Below are positions 57,634 through 64,000 of a DNA stretch of 64,000 nucleotides, piece by piece (position 1 is the first letter of the stretch; every line of letters starts with the position of its first letter). Position numbers and translations under genes: made by a program. A model generated the notes under the pieces. That model was not told the origin of the DNA. It saw only the letters and a program-made list of their open reading frames with translations, and did not search any database. This DNA comes from Actinobacteria bacterium OV450 (GTDB taxonomy: Bacteria > Actinomycetota > Actinomycetes > Streptomycetales > Streptomycetaceae): assembly GCA_001298555.1 (NCBI GenBank), contig LJCW01000336.1, positions 40,054-104,053 on the forward strand, written 5' to 3'.

Positions 57634-57979
57634 TTCGGCCTTTCCCCCCGCAGGCATCACTCGACTACGGCCCTGTGGCGGTCGGCCGGGCCGAGGAGGC
57701 TCTGTGGAAATCATGCAAAGGGACCCCGCGTCCCCTTGCGAGAGTGGACCGAGTCTCTCGGACCTCGTCAGGTCGAAAGGGCAAACCTGGAACAGAAGCC
57801 ACAGATGGGTGAACCTGTCGGCGTCTTGATCGAACACCTTGCCAAACCTTCGAGTGGCGTACGGACGAGCCGCTACGCGTAGGCTCATTTCTGGCGGCCG
57901 TCGGGCCGGAATACGATCGCTACGGATGGCCGTCCACCCACTCGGCCCACAACACAAACGGAAGCGAGACTTCACCACC
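57634..57979. promoter_or_regulatory. divergent region deacetylase operon / pepA
   Basis: 346 nt without a gene. Contains an inverted repeat CGAGAG-N10-CTCTCG (57739-57760) and a nearby GGGACCCCGCGTCCCC hairpin (57720-57735), either of which could regulate the exopolysaccharide operon. No clear -10/-35 pair was identified. Confidence 0.4.
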
Positions 57980-59512
57980 GTGACTGCTCTGACTCTCAGC
58001 ACTGCCGGCGCGGCGACGCTGCGCGCCGACGCCCTCGTGGTCGGCGTGGCGAAGGGCCCGAAGGGCCCGGTCGTCGCCGCAGGCGCCGAGGCCGTGGACA
58101 AGGCGTACGACGGAAAGCTCGCCGCCGTGCTCGACGCACTCGGCGCCTCGGGCGCCGAAGGCGAGACCACCAAGCTGCCGGCCCCGGACGGCCTGAAGGT
58201 CCCGGTCGTGCTGGCGGTCGGACTCGGCCCCGTCCCGGAGAAGGACGAGTCGTACGACGAGGAGGCCCTGCGGCGCGCCGCCGGCGCCGCCGCCCGTGCC
58301 CTGCACGGCTCCAAGAAGGCCGCCTTCGCCCTCCCCCTGGACGACGCCTCCGCCGTCACGGCCGTCGCCGAGGGCGCACTGCTGGGCGCGTACGCCTTCA
58401 CCGCCTACCAGGGCGGCGAGAAGAAGGCCTCCGGCAAGAACGGGGGCCCGAAGCAGCCGCTCGCCGAGGTGGCCCTGCTCGGCGCCAAGCCGCGCGACAA
58501 GGACCACAAGGCGGCCGCCGAGCGCGCGACCGTCGTGGCCACCGAGGTCAACGTCGCCCGCGACCTGATCAACACCCCGCCGAACGACCTCACCCCCGAG
58601 GCCTTCGCCGCGGTCGCCTCCGCGACCGCCAAGGAGAACGGCGTCAAGGTCCAGATCCTCGACGAGAAGGCGCTGGTCAAGGGCGGCTACGGCGGCATCA
58701 TGGGCGTCGGCAAGGGCTCCGAGAACCCGCCGCGCCTGGTGAAGCTCTCCTACACCCACGCCAAGGCGGAGAAGACCCTCGCGTTCGTCGGCAAGGGCAT
58801 CACCTACGACTCGGGCGGCATCTCCCTCAAGCCGGCCGGCCACAACGAGACGATGAAGTGCGACATGGCCGGCGCCGCCGCCGTGTTCGCCGCCGTCATC
58901 GCCGCCGCCAAGCTGGGCCTCCAGGTCAACGTCACCGGCTGGCTGGCGCTCGCCGAGAACATGCCCTCCGGCTCCGCCACCAAGCCCGGCGACGTGCTGC
59001 GCATGTACAGCGGCAAGACCGTCGAGGTCCTGAACACGGACGCCGAGGGCCGCCTGGTCCTGGGCGACGCGCTGACCAAGGCCTCCGAGGAGAACCCGGA
59101 CGCGATCGTCGACGTCGCCACCCTGACCGGCGCCATGGTGCTGGCCCTGGGCGACCGCACCTTTGGCATCATGGCCAACGACGACGCCTTCCGCACGGCG
59201 ATCCACGAGATCGCCGAGGAGGTCGGCGAGGCCTCCTGGCCGATGCCGCTCCCCGAGGACCTGCGCAAGACCATGGACTCCCCCACCGCCGACATCGCCA
59301 ACATGGGTGTCCGGATGGGCGGCGGCCTGGTGGCCGGCCTCTTCCTCCAGGAGTTCGTGGGCGAGGGCATCACCTGGGCCCACCTCGACATCGCGGGCCC
59401 GGCCTTCCACGAGGGCGCCCCGTACGGCTACACCCCCAAGGGCGGCACCGGCTCGGCCGTGCGCACCCTGGTGCGGCTGGCGGAGCGCACGGCCACCGGC
59501 GACCTGGGCTGA
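57980..59512 (+). CDS. pepA: leucyl aminopeptidase (M17)
   Basis: 510 residues. Two-zinc cytosolic exopeptidase removing N-terminal residues. Active-site motifs: AFVGKGITYDSGGISLKP (Lys and Asp ligands), MKCDMAGAAAVF (Asp) and the family signature NTDAEGRLVLGDAL (Asp, Glu, Arg). N-terminal macro-like domain about 1-180. The GTG at 57980 (MTALTLSTAGAAT) is the usual Streptomyces start; the frame is open upstream but unlike the family. The ribosome site is poor. Confidence 0.95.
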   Translation: MTALTLSTAGAATLRADALVVGVAKGPKGPVVAAGAEAVDKAYDGKLAAVLDALGASGAEGETTKLPAPDGLKVPVVLAVGLGPVPEKDESYDEEALRRAAGAAARALHGSKKAAFALPLDDASAVTAVAEGALLGAYAFTAYQGGEKKASGKNGGPKQPLAEVALLGAKPRDKDHKAAAERATVVATEVNVARDLINTPPNDLTPEAFAAVASATAKENGVKVQILDEKALVKGGYGGIMGVGKGSENPPRLVKLSYTHAKAEKTLAFVGKGITYDSGGISLKPAGHNETMKCDMAGAAAVFAAVIAAAKLGLQVNVTGWLALAENMPSGSATKPGDVLRMYSGKTVEVLNTDAEGRLVLGDALTKASEENPDAIVDVATLTGAMVLALGDRTFGIMANDDAFRTAIHEIAEEVGEASWPMPLPEDLRKTMDSPTADIANMGVRMGGGLVAGLFLQEFVGEGITWAHLDIAGPAFHEGAPYGYTPKGGTGSAVRTLVRLAERTATGDLG

Positions 59513-59585
59513 CCCGTCTCGCCGACGGCACCTACCACGTGCCAGGCGGGCTGCCTGACATGTGATGTGTGACGCGTGACGCACC

Positions 59586-59620
59586 CCGGGGCCTCGAAGA
59601 TCAGTCGATCGAGGCCCCGG
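59586..59620 (+). terminator. pepA terminator, 12-bp stem
   Basis: CCGGGGCCTCGA and TCGAGGCCCCGG around an 11-nt loop, 74 nt after the pepA stop. The remaining 235 nt to lpdA hold no gene; a promoter for lpdA should be there but no good match was found. Confidence 0.75.
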
Positions 59621-59855
59621 GTTCGTTCACCCACAACGAAATCCGTAGGTTTCTACGCCTCGGTAACCCCTGCTTCGGGCAGATCGACCTGCCGCAGTCC
59701 GGGCCCGGCGTCCCGCGTTCCCCCGACAAATGCGAAGATGGGTTCTCGGCAGGACAGGGCCCCCACCACAGGGCCGAAGAAACAAGCGGCCGATTACCAG
59801 CCGCCGCCCGGTCACAGAGGACCGGTGCCCGGCGCACATGCATGGAGGACGTGAC

Positions 59856-61244
59856 GTGGCGAACGACGCCAGCACCGTTTTCGACCTAGTGATCCTCGGC
59901 GGTGGCAGTGGCGGTTACGCCGCGGCTCTGCGCGCATCCCAGCTGGGTCTGGACGTTGCCCTGATCGAGAAGAACAAGCTCGGCGGCACCTGCCTGCACA
60001 ACGGCTGCATCCCCACGAAGGCCCTGCTCCACGCGGGCGAGATCGCGGACCAGGCGCGCGAAGCCGCCCAGTTCGGCGTGAAGGCCACCTTCGAGGGCAT
60101 CGACATCGCGGGTGTGCAGAAGTACAAGGACGAGGTCATCTCGGGCCTGTACAAGGGCCTGCAGGGCCTGGTCGCCTCCCGCAAGGTGACGTACATCGAG
60201 GGTGAGGGCCGCCTTTCCTCGCCGACCTCCGTCGACGTGAACGGCCAGCGCATCCAGGGCCGCCACGTCCTGCTGGCGACCGGCTCCGTGCCGAAGTCGC
60301 TGCCGGGCCTGCAGATCGACGGCAACCGCATCATCTCCTCGGACCACGCGCTGGTCCTGGACCGCGTCCCCGAGTCGGCGATCGTCCTGGGCGGCGGCGT
60401 CATCGGCGTCGAGTTCGCCTCGGCGTGGAAGTCCTTCGGCTCCGACATCACCGTGATCGAGGGCCTCAAGCACCTCGTCCCGGTCGAGGACGAGAACAGC
60501 TCCAAGCTGCTGGAGCGCGCGTTCCGCAAGCGCGGCATCAAGTTCAACCTCGGCACCTTCTTCGACAAGGCCGAGTACACCGAGACCGGCGTGCGCGTCA
60601 CGCTGGCCGACGGCAAGACCTTCGAGGCCGAGGTGCTGCTGGTCGCCGTCGGCCGCGGCCCGGTCTCGCAGGGCCTCGGCTACGAGGAGCAGGGCGTCGC
60701 GATGGACCGCGGCTACGTCCTGGTCGACGAGTACATGCAGACGAACGTGCCGACGATCTCGGCCGTCGGCGACCTCGTCCCGACCCTGCAGCTCGCGCAC
60801 GTCGGCTTCGCGGAGGGCATCCTCGTCGCGGAGCGCCTGGCCGGTCTGAAGACCGTCCCGATCGACTACGACGGCGTTCCGCGCGTCACGTACTGCCACC
60901 CCGAGGTCGCCTCCGTCGGCATCACCGAGGCCAAGGCCAAGGAGATCTACGGCGCGGACAAGGTCGTGGCCCTGAAGTACAACCTGGCGGGCAACGGCAA
61001 GAGCAAGATCCTGAAGACCGCGGGCGAGATCAAGCTCGTCCAGGTCAAGGACGGTGCCGTGGTCGGCGTCCACATGGTCGGTGACCGGATGGGCGAGCAG
61101 GTCGGCGAGGCCCAGCTGATCTACAACTGGGAGGCTCTGCCGGCCGAGGTCGCGCAGCTCATCCACGCGCACCCGACCCAGAACGAAGCGCTCGGCGAGG
61201 CCCACCTGGCCCTGGCCGGCAAGCCGCTTCACTCCCACGACTGA
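59856..61244 (+). CDS. lpdA: dihydrolipoamide dehydrogenase (E3)
   Basis: 462 residues. Reoxidises dihydrolipoyl groups of 2-oxoacid dehydrogenase complexes using FAD and NAD. FAD motif VILGGGSGGYAAALRASQLG, redox disulfide GGTCLHNGCIPTKALL, NAD motif VLGGGVIGVEFASAW, FAD motif SAVGDLV and the C-terminal His-Glu pair in IHAHPTQNEALGEA. The GTG at 59856 has GGAGG 7 nt upstream; the longer upstream frame is not conserved. It is followed 57 nt later by sucB. Confidence 0.97.
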   Translation: MANDASTVFDLVILGGGSGGYAAALRASQLGLDVALIEKNKLGGTCLHNGCIPTKALLHAGEIADQAREAAQFGVKATFEGIDIAGVQKYKDEVISGLYKGLQGLVASRKVTYIEGEGRLSSPTSVDVNGQRIQGRHVLLATGSVPKSLPGLQIDGNRIISSDHALVLDRVPESAIVLGGGVIGVEFASAWKSFGSDITVIEGLKHLVPVEDENSSKLLERAFRKRGIKFNLGTFFDKAEYTETGVRVTLADGKTFEAEVLLVAVGRGPVSQGLGYEEQGVAMDRGYVLVDEYMQTNVPTISAVGDLVPTLQLAHVGFAEGILVAERLAGLKTVPIDYDGVPRVTYCHPEVASVGITEAKAKEIYGADKVVALKYNLAGNGKSKILKTAGEIKLVQVKDGAVVGVHMVGDRMGEQVGEAQLIYNWEALPAEVAQLIHAHPTQNEALGEAHLALAGKPLHSHD

Positions 61245-61301
61245 TCCACGGTCACGGGCGCGACGACCACTTCCGCACTTTCGTAAGGAGCAACTGAAAC
61301 C

Positions 61302-63083
61302 ATGTCGGTTTCCGTAACCCTTCCGGCGCTCGGCGAGAGCGTCACCGAGGGAACTGTCACCCGCTGGCTGAAGGCCGAGGGCGAGCGCGTCGAGGCCGAC
61401 GAGCCGCTGCTCGAGGTCTCGACCGACAAGGTCGACACCGAGATCCCCTCGCCGGTCTCCGGCGTCCTGGCCTCCATCAAGGTCGCCGAGGACGAGACCG
61501 TCGAGGTCGGCGCCGAGCTGGCCGTCATCGACGACGGCTCCGGCGCCCCGGCCCCCGCCGAGGCCGAGACGGTCGTCGCCGAGGTTCCGGCCGCGCCGCA
61601 GGCCCCGGCTGCCGAGGCCCCGCAGGCCGCCCCGTCCACCGAGGTCCCGGCGGGTGCCGAGGCCCCGGCGCCGACCGCTGACGCGGCCGGCGGCGGCAGC
61701 TCGGCCGAGGGCACCGACGTCGTCCTCCCCGCCCTGGGCGAGAGCGTCACCGAGGGCACCGTCACCCGCTGGCTGAAGCAGGTCGGCGAGTCCGTCGAGG
61801 CCGACGAGCCGCTGCTCGAGGTCTCCACGGACAAGGTCGACACCGAGATCCCCGCGCCGGTCTCCGGCACGCTGCTGGAGATCCGGATCAACGAGGACGA
61901 GACCGCCGAGGTCGGCGCCGTCCTGGCCGTCATCGGTGCCGCCGGCGCCGCTCCGGCCGCTCCGGCTCCCGCCGCCCCGGCTCCGGCCGCGGCTGCCCCG
62001 GTCGCTGCCGCTCCGGCTCCGGTCGCCGCCCCGGCTCCGGTCGCCGCCCCGGCTCCGGCCGCCCCGGTCGCCGCTCCGGCCCCCGTGGCCGCTCCGGCTC
62101 CGGTCGCCGCTCCGGCCCCGGTCGCCGCCCCCGCCGCCCCGGCCTCCGCCGGTGACGAGGGCGCGTACGTGACCCCGCTGGTGCGCAAGCTCGCCTCGGA
62201 GTCCGGCGTCGACCTGGCCTCGGTCTCGGGCACCGGCGTCGGTGGCCGTATCCGCAAGCAGGACGTCCTGGCCGCCGCCGAGGCCGCCAAGGCCGCCGCT
62301 GCCACCCCGGCTCCGGCCGCCGCCCCGGCCGCCAAGGCCCCGGCTGCCGCCGCGGTCTCGGAGCTGCGCGGTCAGACCGTCAAGATGACCCGCATGCGCA
62401 AGGTCATCGGCGACAACATGATGAAGGCGCTGCACTCGCAGGCTCAGCTCAGCTCCGTGGTCGAGGTGGACATCACCAAGATCATGAAGCTGCGCGAGCA
62501 GGCCAAGGCGTCCTTCCTGGCCCGTGAGGGCGTCAAGCTCTCGCCGATGCCGTTCTTCGTCAAGGCCGCCGCCCAGGCGCTGAAGGCCCACGCGGTCGTC
62601 AACGCCCGGATCAACGACGACGAGGGCACCATCACCTACTTCGACTCGGAGAACATCGGCATCGCCGTGGACTCCGAGAAGGGCCTGATGACCCCGGTCA
62701 TCAAGGGTGCCGGTGACCTCAACCTGGCGGGCATCTCCAAGGCGACCGCCGACCTGGCCTCCAAGGTCCGCGGCAACAAGATCACGCCGGACGAGCTGTC
62801 GGGTGCGACCTTCACCATCAGCAACACCGGTTCGCGCGGTGCGCTGTTCGACACCGTCATCGTGCCCCCGAACCAGGTCGCCATCCTGGGCATCGGTGCC
62901 ACGGTCAAGCGCCCGATGGTCATCGAGACCCCCGAGGGCACCGTCATCGGCGTGCGCGACATGACGTACCTGACCCTGTCCTACGACCACCGCCTGGTGG
63001 ACGGCGCGGACGCGGCCCGGTACCTGTCGGCCGTCAAGGCGATCCTCGAGGCGGGCGAGTTCGAGGTCGAGCTCGGCCTGTAA
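61302..63083 (+). CDS. sucB: dihydrolipoyl acyltransferase E2 with two lipoyl domains
   Basis: 593 residues. Two lipoyl domains (about 1-77 and 140-216), each with the lipoylated Lys in EVSTDKVDTE; long Ala-Pro linkers (AAPAPVAAPAPVAAP type); a peripheral-subunit-binding domain (YVTPLVRKLASESGVDLASV); and a catalytic acyltransferase domain with the terminal His-Asp motif LSYDHRLVDGADAARYL. Core of the 2-oxoglutarate or a shared 2-oxoacid dehydrogenase. ATG at 61302 with AAGGAG about 11 nt upstream. The linker DNA is highly repetitive. Confidence 0.95.
   Translation: MSVSVTLPALGESVTEGTVTRWLKAEGERVEADEPLLEVSTDKVDTEIPSPVSGVLASIKVAEDETVEVGAELAVIDDGSGAPAPAEAETVVAEVPAAPQAPAAEAPQAAPSTEVPAGAEAPAPTADAAGGGSSAEGTDVVLPALGESVTEGTVTRWLKQVGESVEADEPLLEVSTDKVDTEIPAPVSGTLLEIRINEDETAEVGAVLAVIGAAGAAPAAPAPAAPAPAAAAPVAAAPAPVAAPAPVAAPAPAAPVAAPAPVAAPAPVAAPAPVAAPAAPASAGDEGAYVTPLVRKLASESGVDLASVSGTGVGGRIRKQDVLAAAEAAKAAAATPAPAAAPAAKAPAAAAVSELRGQTVKMTRMRKVIGDNMMKALHSQAQLSSVVEVDITKIMKLREQAKASFLAREGVKLSPMPFFVKAAAQALKAHAVVNARINDDEGTITYFDSENIGIAVDSEKGLMTPVIKGAGDLNLAGISKATADLASKVRGNKITPDELSGATFTISNTGSRGALFDTVIVPPNQVAILGIGATVKRPMVIETPEGTVIGVRDMTYLTLSYDHRLVDGADAARYLSAVKAILEAGEFEVELGL
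61930..62155. repeat. Ala-Pro linker repeat DNA in sucB
   Basis: Tandem GCTCCGGTCGCCGCCCCG-like units coding for (A-P)n linkers between the lipoyl and binding domains. Unit number is likely to vary. Confidence 0.8.
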
Positions 63084-63111
63084 GGCTCACGCCGCAACGG
63101 CAGACCCTCGT

Positions 63112-63152
63112 ACGGCGCCCCCGCCCGGAACCACTTCGGGCGGGGGCGCCGT
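63112..63152 (+). terminator. terminator of the lpd-sucB unit, 16-bp stem
   Basis: ACGGCGCCCCCGCCCG and CGGGCGGGGGCGCCGT with a 9-nt loop. Confidence 0.85.
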
Positions 63153-63198
63153 CGTCATACCCTGGTGGGTCCATGTGTGACATCTCGGGGGGCGTCGT

Positions 63199-64000
63199 AT
63201 GGCACGGGCACGGGTGACGGATCTGGTCGTGGTACTGCCGGGCATCATGGGCAGCCGGCTGGCGGACGCCGACGGCGGGGCGGTCTGGGACCTGTCGGGC
63301 GCGGACCTGTTACGCGGCCTGCGGGACTTCGGCCGGTCCCTGAACGCGCTGCGCCTGCCGAAGGGCATCGGTGACGGGGATCCGGGCGACGGGGTGGTGC
63401 CCGTGGGCCTGATGCCCGACCTGCACGCCCTGCCCGGCGTCTGGCGCCCGGTCGACGGCTACACGGACCTGCTGCGCTGGCTGGAGCGCCATTTCACCCT
63501 GTCCGTTTCGGACAACCTCCTCACCTTCCCGTACGACTGGCGGCTGTCCTGCCGGTACAACGCGGAGCGGCTCAAGGGCCGGATCGACCTGGAGCTGGAG
63601 CGCTGGCGGGCCTCGGCCCCCGAGCGGCGCGGGGCCCGGGTGGTCTTCCTGTGCCACGGGCTGGGCGGCCTGGTGGCCCGGCACTACGTGGAGCGCCTGG
63701 GCGGCCACGAGGTCACCCGCCGGCTGATCACGCTGGGCACCCCGCACCAGGGCTGCCTGGAGGCCCTGGCCGCCCTGGTCGACGGGGGTGACCCCGTGGG
63801 CCTGGGCCCGGACCTCAGCCGGTTCGCCCGCAGCCTGCCCTCCCTGCACCAGCTGGCTCCCGACTACGCGTGCATGGCCGGCCCGGACGGCCTGGTCCAC
63901 GCCCGCGACCTGCCGGGGCTGCCCGGCGTGGACGCCGCCCTGCTGGCGGATGCCGCCCGCTTCCACGCGGACCTGCGCAGCGGGCCGTCGCGGGCCGCGC
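63199..64000 (+). CDS. LCAT-like alpha/beta hydrolase lacking the nucleophile Ser, 3' end outside window
   Basis: First 267 codons. Lecithin:cholesterol acyltransferase-type start LVVVLPGIMGSRLADADGG, then NLLTFPYDWRLSCRYNAERL and the elbow VVFLCHGLGGLVARHYVERLGG, followed by RLITLGTPHQGC. In active members the elbow reads GHSxGG; here Ser is Gly, so catalysis is doubtful. Codon 38 is TTA (63310-63312). ATG at 63199 with GGGGGG 8 nt upstream. It runs off the right edge, so a frame change cannot be excluded. Confidence 0.82.
   Translation, partial: MARARVTDLVVVLPGIMGSRLADADGGAVWDLSGADLLRGLRDFGRSLNALRLPKGIGDGDPGDGVVPVGLMPDLHALPGVWRPVDGYTDLLRWLERHFTLSVSDNLLTFPYDWRLSCRYNAERLKGRIDLELERWRASAPERRGARVVFLCHGLGGLVARHYVERLGGHEVTRRLITLGTPHQGCLEALAALVDGGDPVGLGPDLSRFARSLPSLHQLAPDYACMAGPDGLVHARDLPGLPGVDAALLADAARFHADLRSGPSRAA
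63310..63312 (+). other. TTA (bldA-type) codon in the LCAT-like gene
   Basis: In-frame TTA, codon 38 (second Leu of GADLLRGL). Suggests growth-phase dependent translation. Confidence 0.85.

Noticed and set aside
59886..62990. 1034-codon minus-strand frame opposite lpdA and sucB with Gly/Arg/Ser repeats
   Set aside because: Antisense of the sucB Ala-Pro linker; no start signal and no domain.
1..64000. tRNA, rRNA, prophage or integrase attachment site
   Set aside because: No cloverleaf-like sequence, integrase or phage gene was seen; the region reads as core chromosome.

Overview
This 64 kb window is almost certainly Streptomyces core chromosome. GC is very high, codons end mostly in G or C, GTG and TTG starts are common, and most adjacent ORFs overlap by 4 nt. 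The gene order (glkA - ArsA-like - SRPBCC - phosphoesterase - fadD - pimB-like - NlpC/P60 pair - rhomboid - trpD - qcr/cta - nadA - pspA - cob genes - pepA - lpd - sucB) is the order I remember for sequenced Streptomyces. There are no rRNA, tRNA, CRISPR, phage or intact IS genes. Two small MITE-like elements are present.

Layout. 1-5978: partial ROK glucokinase, DUF5304, ArsA-like ATPase, START/SRPBCC protein and metallophosphoesterase (all minus), then a divergent fatty acyl-CoA ligase. 5995-12480: secreted cholesterol oxidase, PimB-type mannosyltransferase, a gluzincin-like lipoprotein and two tandem NlpC/P60 hydrolases. 12741-18997: NYN-domain protein, zinc ribbon, rhomboid protease plus Lrp-type RAM protein, a class V aminotransferase behind a SAM-IV-like riboswitch, and trpD. 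19164-28488: the respiratory supercomplex genes, ctaE-qcrC-qcrA-qcrB and ctaC-ctaD-ctaF, with a pseudoreceiver gene and an L,D-transpeptidase between them. 28772-35135: cysteine desulfurase-TusA fusion, PfkB kinase, ErpA-type Fe-S carrier and NadA. 35205-50706: RND efflux pump, orphan LuxR response regulator, cobS, PspA/PspAA, DUF3043, methyltransferase, cobU fusion, cobT, MprF/LysX-like lysyltransferase with a rhomboid-like partner, and an orphan histidine kinase.

50880-57633 is the most unusual part: a tightly overlapping minus-strand operon encoding a secreted NodB-fold deacetylase (Agd3-like), a PelF-type GT4 glycosyltransferase, a polytopic membrane protein, a spherulin-4 (GH135-like) protein and a GH114 alpha-1,4-polygalactosaminidase lipoprotein. 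This parts list matches the fungal galactosaminogalactan cluster and bacterial Pel loci. I infer a locus for a partly deacetylated, galactosamine-rich exopolysaccharide. The PelF gene carries a TTA codon, suggesting bldA-linked developmental control.

57980-64000: leucyl aminopeptidase, dihydrolipoamide dehydrogenase, the two-lipoyl-domain E2 SucB, and the start of an LCAT-like lipase that lacks the nucleophilic serine and also contains a TTA codon. Functional calls rest on recognising protein motifs by eye; no searches were run.
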